Below, piece by piece: positions 1 through 5,564 of a stretch of 6,730 nucleotides of DNA. This DNA is from Candidatus Zhuqueibacterota bacterium (GTDB lineage Bacteria > Zhuqueibacterota > QNDG01). The DNA lies in the NCBI GenBank assembly GCA_003645915.1, contig QNDG01000085.1, positions 1 through 6,730 on the forward strand, given 5' to 3'. How positions within the stretch are numbered: position 1 is the stretch's first letter; the number at the start of each line of letters is the position of its first letter. Position numbers and translations under genes: made by a program. The notes under the pieces are model-generated. The model was not told where the DNA came from and made no database searches. It was given only the letters and a program-made list of their open reading frames with translations.

Positions 1-507
1 ATCCTGAACCTCATCTTCATTCAGATTTTTTATCTGTTTCCCGATTATAACTCCGAGTTCAGCTTCGTGGTCAACCCTTGTGTCAAGCCACGACGGTATT
101 ACAATGTTTTCATTGTGTCCGATGATTGCGGACGGTGCTTTTGCAAAAAACAAAGGCTTATCAGGAACTTTGTGATCAAGTTCTTTGACATGAGCCTTGT
201 AGTTTCTTCCTATACATATAATTTTTGAGGGTCTTGCAACCGGAGGTTTTATAATAAAATTTTCCGGCACTTCAATCTCTTTCTTTTTGGATTTTACCCA
301 CGGTTCAGATAGCACGGATTTTATTAATTCTCCGGAGCAGTACCTCATTTCAATAAGCATCTGCAGAAAGGGAATCATTACAGGGTTTTTTGAGCCCTGA
401 GCTGATTGATAAATTTCAAGTGCAGCGCTTAAATCAACATTAATATCATCGGTTTCCACTCCTATGGAGTAATTTTCATTGTCCAAAGTATAAGAAAATA
501 GTTTCAT
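1..507 (-). CDS. FAH-family hydrolase/isomerase, N-terminal part (cut by window edge)
   Basis: This is an open frame of 169 codons from ATG at 507 down to base 1, with no stop, so the C-terminal part lies outside the window. Seen: the product begins MKLFSYTLDN and has a variable N-terminal section (about residues 1-85). The start of the FAH catalytic fold follows, with IICIGRNYKAHVKEL at 96-110, PLFFAKAPSAIIGHN at 118-132 and DHEAELGVIIGK at 146-157. Known of the family: the E-x-E pair (here E148 and E150) supplies metal ligands, and members cleave or isomerise acylpyruvates and related 2-oxo/2-hydroxy acids (fumarylpyruvate, acylpyruvate, hydroxyhepta-dienedioate). The remaining metal and substrate residues are off the edge, so the substrate cannot be named. 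A GGAG ribosome site (513-516) lies 5 nt before the ATG. It is transcribed away from the cluster and is probably unrelated to it; a cytosolic soluble enzyme is inferred. Confidence 0.88.
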   Translation of the reverse strand, partial: MKLFSYTLDNENYSIGVETDDINVDLSAALEIYQSAQGSKNPVMIPFLQMLIEMRYCSGELIKSVLSEPWVKSKKKEIEVPENFIIKPPVARPSKIICIGRNYKAHVKELDHKVPDKPLFFAKAPSAIIGHNENIVIPSWLDTRVDHEAELGVIIGKQIKNLNEDEVQD

Positions 508-537
508 GATGTCTCCGGTAGTTATGTGATACTTGAT

Positions 538-566
538 TTTATACAGCCACAGTTATCACCTTTCAC
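538..566 (-). promoter_or_regulatory. Candidate sigma70-type promoter of the FAH-family gene
   Basis: On the minus strand, GTGAAA (566-561) and TATAAA (543-538) stand 17 nt apart. They would start transcription near 530, about 23 nt before the FAH ATG. The -35 match is 4/6 and the -10 match 5/6. A direct repeat TCACCT-t-TCACCT (plus strand 556-568) and one arm of an inverted repeat overlap the -35 hexamer, so a repressor or activator could act here. This is inference from spacing only. Confidence 0.4.
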
Positions 567-643
567 CTGTTCATTTTAATAACTGCCTGAAAAGATGGCG
601 TAATGTTAAATTTCAGGCTCTCATTACTGATATGACCCGCCAT
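550..643. repeat. Cluster of adjacent and overlapping inverted repeats
   Basis: Three pairs of arms are seen. CAGTTAT (550-556) pairs with ATAACTG (579-585). GCCTGAAA (585-592) pairs perfectly with TTTCAGGC (611-618). ATGGCG plus TAATG (595-605) pairs with CATTA (622-626) and CGCCAT (638-643), with an 11-nt bulge on the 3' side. The second and third structures overlap, so only one can form at a time. There is no T-tract, so it is not an ordinary intrinsic terminator. It may be a REP-like dispersed element, an operator region for the FAH gene, or the 3' relic of an element that included the broken regulator. Confidence 0.5.
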
Positions 644-811
644 GTGTAGCGCAAGATTTTACTGGTTCCAAGGCCTCGACTTCGAATTGTATTTAATTAT
701 TTTTTCACTTTTTACATGGTTCATTTAAATTTTTTGTTGGATTTAATTCAAATACTAAATTCAGTTTTTAATATCCGGTATTAGTCTTATTTTCCACTGT
801 AAAATTATATA

Positions 812-833
812 GGACATTTATCGGACATTTGTC
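812..833. repeat. 11-bp tandem repeat, two units, overlapping the regulator stop codon
   Basis: GGACATTTATC (812-822) is followed at once by GGACATTTGTC (823-833), with 10 of 11 bases identical. The second unit runs into the TGA stop of the minus-strand regulator (832-834). Read on the minus strand just past the stop in the same frame, it gives Q-M-S-D-K-C-P-I and then a stop. Short MSDK/PINV-type peptide repeats at the C-terminus are something I recall from relatives of this regulator family, so the repeat may be the remnant of a longer coding repeat. Confidence 0.6.
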
Positions 834-2150
834 AGGTATTTAGGGTATAGTATGATCCTTTTTTGTCTCCGTGTTTTATTAATATTTTTTTGTCAACAAG
901 TTTTTCTAAATCTCTAAATGCTGTTTTTTCAGAAACATCAAAAAAATGACGATAAACGCTATTGTTGATTCTTACGTTTTCTTTTAAATATTCAATTGCT
1001 TTAATCTGCCTGTCATTTAGTCCTAATTCAATAAGTTTTGTTTTATCCAGTATGTTTTTAAACAATGTAACTTGTATTCCTCCAAATGTATTTTCAATTC
1101 TCGGGGCAGGTAATCCTGCTTTTTTACATTCATTAATTATTTTAATAGTTCCCCGTCCCCAAGCTTCAATTAATCCGCCTTTAAAAAATGCGCTTGCTAA
1201 AATTGGGTTATGTGGTCTGGAAGGATGTTGCCTTGTTAGATCTTCAATTGTTAAATCCTCAGGTAATGAGCCTTCATTCCAAACAATAATTTTATCATCG
1301 TAAACGCTTATTTGAATAGGTGCTCCCATATAATCTCTGTGAATAATGGCATTGATTATTGTTTCTCTTACCGCTTCATATGGATATTCCCATTGTTCTA
1401 CACGGTGCAATCCCTTATAAGAGATTTTTGCAATTAAAAATTTTTTATCAAGGATATCCAGTGTTTTATCGGCTAATTCAAAAATATTTCCTTCAACTAT
1501 TTCCTGAAACAATAAATCATCAGCTGTTTTGCCAAATTTTCCTATTTTAATAAAAGCATTGATATAAAACGGCAGGGGGTTTTCCCAAAGAGCAATACCG
1601 CCGCTCGTTTTAATTTTTTATTTTCTAAAAGTAATAAATTATCAAGAATTGTCCCGATATTTTTCTCGTTTTTAATGAAAGGCATTCTTTTACTGCTAAA
1701 GGCACTTTTTTTGAATGTCTCAACAGCCTTTAAATCAATATTTTTTAATTCTGCTTTTGGTTCAATAACATCATCCCAGGTTTTTCCTGTTTTCTTAAGC
1801 AAGAAATTATTTAATGTATTTCCTCTCAATTCTTGTTTAGTGCTCCCGCTACGATAAAAATATTTACCTTTATATGAAATCGGTATCTTGTATGGTTTTA
1901 TATCTATCTCAATATATTGTTTTTCACTCTCCCTGTGCAGGATGACATCACAAATAATTCCAAGATGATTTTGTATTTTGTTTGGTATATCTTCAAGAAG
2001 CTTTTGTGAGTTTTCCAAACCAATTACCTTACCTGTATCATTTTTACCAATAAATATTTTCCCTCCAGTGGCATTTGCAAAACCACAAATCTATTTCAGA
2101 TATTCATCTTTCCATGTTTTTTCCCATTCAATATTCTGATTTTCCTGCAT
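832..2150 (-). pseudogene. Broken AlbA_2 / RecG-like ATPase-domain transcriptional regulator
   Basis: Reading from ATG at 2150, the product opens MQENQNIEWEKTWKDEYLK, then TAG at 2093-2091, then ICGFANATGGKIFIGKNDTG in the same frame. The frame continues to a run of five C (minus strand of 1575-1579). There it must shift -1, as if one C were lost, to continue through PFYINAFIKIGKFGKTADD to TGA at 832. Repaired length is 439 residues, usual for the family. Domains on repaired numbering: AlbA_2/Schlafen-like DNA-binding domain about 8-115; histidine-kinase-like ATPase (HATPase_c_4) about 258-363 with ETIINAIIHRDY and the WGRGT glycine loop; winged helix about 377-437 (DRQIKAIEYL, VSEKTAFRDLEKL). 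Known: such COG2865 proteins are annotated as RecG-like helicases or regulators but lack helicase motifs; many are of unknown role. Two independent lesions make a functional product unlikely, though the C-run could be a sequencing error. Shorter TTG-initiated fragments at 2018 and 1512 are pieces of this gene. Confidence 0.88.
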
Positions 2151-2178
2151 TTTTGTCTCTTAGATTTTTTACAAGTGT

Positions 2179-2205
2179 ATATCCTGGATTGTGTCAGGAG
2201 GATAT
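2179..2205. promoter_or_regulatory. 27-bp palindrome upstream of the broken regulator (candidate operator)
   Basis: ATATCCT (2179-2185) and AGGATAT (2199-2205) are perfect 7-bp arms with a 13-bp spacer, centred 42 bp upstream of the regulator ATG. A possible minus-strand promoter overlaps it: CTGACA (2197-2192) and TTGTAA (2174-2169), 17 nt apart. A DNA-binding product that represses its own gene would suit this layout, but that is inference. The regulator's own ribosome site is weak (AAGAGAC just before the ATG). Confidence 0.4.
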
Positions 2206-2573
2206 TTCTCCGGTTTTTCTATTTTGTTCCTGATTAAACAACAAGTTAATGTGTATTAGTATTTACTTCCTTAAAGCGTACAGAGAAAACAAGATAAAAA
2301 TAAAAAGAATAAGGAATAAACGATAAAACGTTGCCAAGTATCATCACACAACCTCACATTAAAGGGAACGAACCACAACTAAAATTCAGCTGTCCGTTAT
2401 CAGTCGTTAAAACTGACAAAAGTTTTTGTATTGTTAATGACCGTCTTTTGAGATTAACTCTGACTACTTGCAGACGGAACCCGTAATAACCAAATTTTCA
2501 AAAATACGGTTAGTAATAAAAAATAATAAATTATATTGAATTTTACAATTAAATTTGTTATTTTAACATAAAA

Positions 2574-2601
2574 TTTGGCAGGGTTTTAAATTTTTGCCAA
2601 A
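2574..2601. promoter_or_regulatory. Inverted repeat in the ffh upstream region
   Basis: TTTGGCA (2574-2580) and TGCCAAA (2595-2601) form perfect 7-bp arms around a 14-bp AT-rich spacer. A third half-site, TTGGCA, lies at 2662-2667, just before the ffh start codon. The ffh promoter must lie near here; the best -10-like hexamer I see is TAAAAT (2636-2641), without a good -35. The repeat could be a protein-binding site or a weak hairpin; nothing in the sequence decides which. Confidence 0.35.
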
Positions 2602-2674
2602 CATATGGTGAATAGCAAAAAAAACTTGCGAAATGTAAAATATTTATTTAACTTAGACAGCTTGGCATGTTTTT

Positions 2675-3994
2675 ATGTTTGAAGAGTTAATTGAAAAATT
2701 AGATACCTCCATAAGAAATATCAGAGGTATTGGAAAAATAACAGAGAAAAACATCTCAGAACCCCTCAGGATGATGCGCAGAGCCCTTCTTGAGGCAGAT
2801 GTTAATTATAAAGTTGCCAAGGATTTTATTCAGGCTGTAAAAGAAAAAGCTCTGGGAACTGAAGTCGCACCTAAGGTTAGTCCCGGGCAGCAGCTTGTTA
2901 AAATTGTATATGACGAATTGACCGGGTTACTTGGCGGAACAAATTCTCCGCTGAGAGAGGGGAATATACCCCCATCGGTCATTATGGTTGTTGGTCTTCA
3001 GGGATCAGGCAAAACAACATTTGCAGGCAAGCTTGGATTTTATCTTAAAAAACGAGGTAAAAATCCTCTTCTTGCAAGTGTTGATATATACAGACCTGCA
3101 GCGTTAAAACAGTTAGAGATTACAGGTAAGTCTTCGGGAATTCCTGTTTATACTGAAGAATCCGATGATGCTGTGGAAATTGCAAAGCGGGCTGTGGAAA
3201 AAGCAAGAAAAGAGAGTTTTGATACTCTGATTCTGGATACTGCCGGACGCCTCCATGTTGATAATGAAATGATGGAGGAGTTGAAAAAACTTAAGGATGT
3301 TTTAAAACCGGCAGAAATTTTATTTGTTGCTGACAGTATGACAGGTCAGGACGCTGTGAAATCTGCCGAGGCGTTTTTGGAGCAGGTGGATTTTACAGGA
3401 GTAGTTCTTTCAAAAATGGATGGAGATTCACGGGGTGGTGCAGCCCTTTCTGTAAAATCTGTTACAGGAAAACAGATAAAATTCGTGTCAAACGGTGAAA
3501 AACCACAAGACCTTGAGCCTTTTTATCCGGAAAGAATGGCATCCCGTATTCTGGGTATGGGAGATATTGTCACTTTTGTTGAAAAAGCGCAGGAAGCTGT
3601 TGATTTAAAAAAGAGTGAACGTCTTGCAAAAAAGCTTAAGCGCAACCGGTTTACACTGGAAGATTTTTATGACCAACTTGCTCAGGTAAAAAAAATGGGG
3701 CCTATTGATCAGCTTTTGGGGATGATCCCGGGGGCAGGCAAACAGATAAAGGGTATGCAGGTTGATGAAAAAGCTTTTGTACAAATAGAAGCGATTATTA
3801 ACTCAATGACAATTGAGGAGAGGCAGAATCCCTCAATTATCGGGGGAAGCAGAAGAAAGCGCATTGCAGCCGGTAGCGGAACAACAGTTCAGGATGTAAA
3901 CCGGCTATTAAAACAGTTTAAAATGATGCAGAAAATGGTAAAACAGATGAGTCGTTACAGATCCAATATGATCCCAGGCGGAATTCCGATGTGA
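2675..3994 (+). CDS. ffh: Signal recognition particle protein Ffh (SRP54 GTPase)
   Basis: It binds signal sequences of nascent membrane and secreted proteins together with 4.5S RNA and delivers ribosomes to FtsY at the membrane. At 439 residues it is full length. Domains: N helical bundle about 1-85; G domain about 100-295 with P-loop GLQGSGKT (107-114), DIYRPAALKQLE (137-148), DTAGR (188-192) and SKMD (246-249); the junction helix with RILGMGD (291-297); methionine-rich M domain about 325-439 with the RNA-binding stretch SRRKRIAAGSGTTVQDVN (392-409). The closing loop reads FVSNGEKPQDLE instead of the frequent F-x-G-x-GEK. The start is firm: an in-frame TAG lies at 2654 with no start codon between, and MFEELIEKL is family-typical. 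No Shine-Dalgarno precedes the ATG, unlike most genes downstream. It leads the cluster, with rpsP 49 bp after it. Confidence 0.98.
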   Translation: MFEELIEKLDTSIRNIRGIGKITEKNISEPLRMMRRALLEADVNYKVAKDFIQAVKEKALGTEVAPKVSPGQQLVKIVYDELTGLLGGTNSPLREGNIPPSVIMVVGLQGSGKTTFAGKLGFYLKKRGKNPLLASVDIYRPAALKQLEITGKSSGIPVYTEESDDAVEIAKRAVEKARKESFDTLILDTAGRLHVDNEMMEELKKLKDVLKPAEILFVADSMTGQDAVKSAEAFLEQVDFTGVVLSKMDGDSRGGAALSVKSVTGKQIKFVSNGEKPQDLEPFYPERMASRILGMGDIVTFVEKAQEAVDLKKSERLAKKLKRNRFTLEDFYDQLAQVKKMGPIDQLLGMIPGAGKQIKGMQVDEKAFVQIEAIINSMTIEERQNPSIIGGSRRKRIAAGSGTTVQDVNRLLKQFKMMQKMVKQMSRYRSNMIPGGIPM

Positions 3995-4030
3995 TGATTT
4001 TGTTATTGTGTAGCGATCAAATTGCAAAAA

Positions 4031-4037
4031 GAGGAGG
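4031..4037 (+). promoter_or_regulatory. Ribosome binding site fixing the TTG start of rpsP
   Basis: GAGGAGG lies 6 nt before TTG at 4044. The next residues [13 protein letters not shown] match the conserved beginning of S16, so the TTG is the true start. Confidence 0.85.
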
Positions 4038-4043
4038 TTTTCT

Positions 4044-4634
4044 TTGGCAGTAAAGATAAGATTAACGAGAATGGGAAGGAAGAAAAAACCCTTTTACCGT
4101 ATTGTTGTAATGGATACCCGGGCCAAAAGAGACGGAAAGTTTATTGAAAGACTGGGAGTATATAATCCAATGGTTGATCCTCCGGAAGTTACAGTTAACG
4201 AGGAACGGGTGTCTTACTGGCTTGATACAGGTGCTTTGATTTCAGATACAGTAAGAAGTCTGCTTAAAGCCAAAGGTATTATTTATAAACGTTATCTTAA
4301 GAAGAAAGGTCTCAGTGACGGAGAAATTGAAGAAGAGATGAAAAAGTGGGAAGTTCTCCAGATTGAAAAGAGGAGAAAAGCCGAGAAAAAAGCTGAGGCA
4401 AAAAAAGTAAAAGAAGAAAAAGAGATAGTTGTTGAAGAAGTTGAACCTGAAGCTGTAGAAGAATCCGATAAACCTGTTGAAGAGGCCGAGACTGAGGCGG
4501 CTGAAGAAGCTGATAAGCCTGCCGAAGAAGAAAAAGCAGAGCCTGAAAATAGTAATCAGATAAAAGAGGAGTCTGTAGAAGACCAACCTGCAAAACAAGA
4601 GGCTGAACCGAAAAAGGAAGAAAAAAAAGAATAA
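4044..4634 (+). CDS. rpsP: 30S ribosomal protein S16 with long acidic/lysine-rich C-terminal tail
   Basis: S16 binds the 5' domain of 16S rRNA and helps assemble the 30S subunit. The core is clear in residues 1-88: [20 protein letters not shown], then [22 protein letters not shown] (21-42), and [24 protein letters not shown] (56-79). At 196 residues it is about twice the usual 80-90. Residues 90-125 are a probable charged helix ([21 protein letters not shown]), and 126-196 are almost only Glu, Lys, Ala, Val and Pro. The tail contains a 12-residue repeat, [12 protein letters not shown] (136-147) and [12 protein letters not shown] (151-162). I recall extended S16 tails in FCB-related bacteria; their role is not known to me, and disorder is inferred. 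Initiation is from TTG with a strong ribosome site. The gene ends in tandem TAA TAA just after an A8 run. A long spacer follows before khpA. Confidence 0.97.
   Translation: MAVKIRLTRMGRKKKPFYRIVVMDTRAKRDGKFIERLGVYNPMVDPPEVTVNEERVSYWLDTGALISDTVRSLLKAKGIIYKRYLKKKGLSDGEIEEEMKKWEVLQIEKRRKAEKKAEAKKVKEEKEIVVEEVEPEAVEESDKPVEEAETEAAEEADKPAEEEKAEPENSNQIKEESVEDQPAKQEAEPKKEEKKE
4449..4529 (+). repeat. Internal duplication in the S16 tail (45-bp period)
   Basis: Bases 4449-4484 and 4494-4529 encode [12 protein letters not shown] and [12 protein letters not shown], 9 of 12 residues identical. The codons differ at several third positions (for example GAT AAA CCT against GAT AAG CCT), so the duplication is not recent or is held at the protein level. 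Confidence 0.7.
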
Positions 4635-4641
4635 TAAGCAG

Positions 4642-4670
4642 TTGACCAACAGCAAAAAACGACGAATAAA
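4642..4670 (+). promoter_or_regulatory. Possible internal promoter ahead of khpA
   Basis: TTGACC (4642-4647) and AATAAA (4665-4670) are 17 bp apart, beginning 8 bp after the rpsP stop. The -35 match is 5/6, the -10 match 4/6. It would give a transcript with a leader of about 125 nt before khpA, containing the inverted repeat at 4695-4761. AT-rich sequence makes chance matches likely. Confidence 0.3.
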
Positions 4671-4694
4671 TTAGATTTACGATTTATGGCGGAT

Positions 4695-4761
4695 GTTTAA
4701 TCTCTGTATATAGGCTGAAATATAAAATACTCGATTTGTTGTTTGGCAGAGATTTTAAAAC
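4695..4761 (+). other. Long-range inverted repeat in the rpsP-khpA spacer
   Basis: GTTTAATCTCTG (4695-4706) can pair with 4747-4761 (CAGAGATT, then TTA bulged out, then AAAC), giving 8 + 4 base pairs around a 40-nt loop. No T-tract follows, so it is not a standard terminator. It ends 26 nt before the khpA ribosome site. It could be a leader structure, a processing site, or chance in AT-rich DNA. It lies in the only spacer above 50 bp inside the cluster. Confidence 0.4.
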
Positions 4762-4787
4762 AATCGGGACGGATGCGAAAGTGAAAA

Positions 4788-4793
4788 AGGAGG
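4788..4793 (+). promoter_or_regulatory. Ribosome binding site that decides the khpA start
   Basis: AGGAGG stands 8 nt before ATG at 4802. An upstream in-frame TTG at 4736 would add 22 residues, including the translated ribosome site itself, and has no ribosome site of its own. Confidence 0.85.
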
Positions 4794-4801
4794 GAAGAAA
4801 G

Positions 4802-5032
4802 ATGAAGGAATTCATCGAGTTTATCGCAAAGCATTTAGTTGACAACCCTGAAGCTGTTGATGTAACCGAAGTAGAAGGTGAAAAAACAACTGTGTACGAG
4901 CTTCGTGTCGGCGAAGGAGATCTCGGCAAAGTTATTGGCCGTAAGGGACAAACCGCCAAATCAATGCGGACTCTGCTGGCTGCGGCATCTGCAAAAAGAG
5001 GGAAAAGAGCAGTTCTTGAAATTCTTGAATAG
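4802..5032 (+). CDS. khpA: Small KH-domain RNA-binding protein KhpA (YlqC family)
   Basis: It has 76 residues, the usual size of the family. A single KH domain fills the protein: [20 protein letters not shown] forms the first helix and turn; a strand pair [19 protein letters not shown] follows; then the nucleic-acid-gripping GxxG loop, G46-R47-K48-G49 within [18 protein letters not shown]; the end is KRAVLEILE. Known: KhpA partners KhpB (Jag/EloR) in Gram-positive species and binds many RNAs, affecting cell division and envelope synthesis; its role outside those groups is less clear. Its place between rpsP and rimM is the widespread arrangement and supports a link to ribosome or RNA metabolism. 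The stop is TAG, which shows TAG is a normal terminator in this genome. The start follows the strong ribosome site at 4788. Confidence 0.95.
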   Translation: MKEFIEFIAKHLVDNPEAVDVTEVEGEKTTVYELRVGEGDLGKVIGRKGQTAKSMRTLLAAASAKRGKRAVLEILE

Positions 5033-5048
5033 TACTCCGATAAAACTA

Positions 5049-5054
5049 CGGAGG
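5049..5054 (+). promoter_or_regulatory. Ribosome binding site for the TTG start of rimM
   Basis: CGGAGG lies 11 nt before TTG at 5066, a rather long spacing. TAA directly precedes the TTG in frame, so no earlier start exists, and ISIGVVSKPHG is the conserved RimM beginning. Confidence 0.75.
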
Positions 5055-5065
5055 CTGTAAAGTAA

Positions 5066-5563
5066 TTGATCTCAATCGGTGTTGTTTCAAAACCGCACGG
5101 AATAAAGGGTGAAGTCCGTGTACATCCTTTCCAGGACTGCAGTGATATATTCAGAACCGGCAGAAAAATCGTACTGAATCTGGATGGGATTGAAACTGAG
5201 GCGGAAATTATTCAATTACGGTCTCACAGCGGAGTTTTTATTGTAAAGTTTAACGGAGTAGATGACCGGAACGGAGCTGAATCGCTGAGAGGAGCGGAAT
5301 GCTTAATTAAAGAAGATGATATTCCTGAAAGAGAAGACGGTTCGTTTTATGCGTTTCAGCTCATCGGCCTTGAGGCTCAGAATCTTGATGGCCGGTATAT
5401 CGGAATTATTAATGATGTTCTGGAATCGCCGGGTCAGAGACTTATTGTTATTGATGCTGACGGCAGAGAAGTTTTAATTCCGGAAGTTCCGGAGTTTGTA
5501 AAAGAGATAGATTGGAAATCAGGGTGCATAAAAATTGCGCCTATTGAAGGGCTGTTAGATTAG
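5066..5563 (+). CDS. rimM: Ribosome maturation factor RimM
   Basis: RimM assists late 30S assembly by binding S19 and the 16S head region, and supports 16S processing. Its 165 residues are normal for the family. Seen: the N-terminal beta-barrel with SKPHGIKGEVRVHPF (8-22) and NGAESLRGAECLI (69-81); the linker with YAFQLIGLEA (95-104); the C-terminal PRC-barrel with YIGIINDVLESPGQRLIVID (111-130), VLIPEVPEFVKEID (136-149) and the terminal EGLLD (161-165), which is a family hallmark. The loop ESPGQRLIV replaces the frequent GANDVLVV-type loop. It starts at TTG, the second such start in the cluster. It lies 33 bp after khpA and 1 bp before trmD, the usual rimM-trmD pairing, so co-expression and coupling are expected. 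It ends in TAG. Confidence 0.97.
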   Translation: MISIGVVSKPHGIKGEVRVHPFQDCSDIFRTGRKIVLNLDGIETEAEIIQLRSHSGVFIVKFNGVDDRNGAESLRGAECLIKEDDIPEREDGSFYAFQLIGLEAQNLDGRYIGIINDVLESPGQRLIVIDADGREVLIPEVPEFVKEIDWKSGCIKIAPIEGLLD

Positions 5564-5564
5564 C

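Larger units (their letters stand above)
508..831. other. Gene-free interval (324 bp) between FAH gene and broken regulator
   Basis: I found no credible coding frame here. It contains the FAH ribosome site and candidate promoter (513-566) and a cluster of inverted repeats (550-643). About 100 bp of very AT-rich sequence (690-810) follows with no recognised signal, then an 11-bp tandem repeat (812-833) that runs into the stop codon of the regulator. No T-tract terminator for the minus-strand regulator gene is visible. A T-loop-like string TTCGAAT near 680 has no supporting cloverleaf, so I do not call a tRNA. Confidence 0.7.
2151..2674. other. Divergent intergenic region (524 bp) between regulator and ffh
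   Basis: There is no recognised gene. From left to right: the palindrome and possible promoter of the regulator (2169-2205); a minus-strand ORF of 32 codons (2344-2246) with GAGG 7 nt upstream and a hydrophobic, aromatic-rich product starting MILGNVLSFIPYSF, too short to call; an inverted repeat CCGTCT/AGACGG (2441-2446 and 2472-2477); then about 150 bp of extremely AT-rich DNA leading to the ffh start, including TTTGGCA/TGCCAAA (2574-2601). The middle section (about 2270-2480) is less AT-rich than its flanks and I cannot explain it. Confidence 0.65.

Noticed and set aside
605..611. Integron attC core site (GTTAAAT / ATTTAAC)
   Set aside because: It matches GTTRRRY, but no partner core at suitable distance, no integrase and no cassette structure is present.
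660..690. tRNA remnant suggested by a TTCGAAT T-loop-like string
   Set aside because: No acceptor, D or anticodon stem can be built around it on either strand.
962..1857. Plus-strand ORFs opposite the regulator pseudogene
   Set aside because: No family similarity and no ribosome sites. The minus strand gives clear AlbA_2, ATPase and winged-helix motifs across the same bases.
2091..2093. TAG recoded as a sense codon
   Set aside because: TAG terminates khpA and rimM correctly here, and the pseudogene has a second lesion.
832..2205. Novel defence or mobile system around the AlbA_2/ATPase gene
   Set aside because: It is a single, doubly broken gene with no partner genes, integrase, transposase or terminal repeats; the neighbours are an FAH enzyme and a housekeeping cluster.
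2550..2557. Bacteroidota-type -7 element TAAATTTG upstream of ffh
   Set aside because: The partner TTTG about 19-21 bp upstream is missing, and such strings are frequent in this AT-rich stretch.
4242..4655. Long Phe/Leu-rich ORFs antisense to the S16 tail
   Set aside because: They are the complement of a GA-rich Glu/Lys coding stretch, which lacks stops on the other strand. Composition is extreme and there is no ribosome site.
4736..4801. Upstream TTG extension of KhpA by 22 residues
   Set aside because: It would translate through the AGGAGG site, has no ribosome site of its own, and the family begins at the ATG at 4802.
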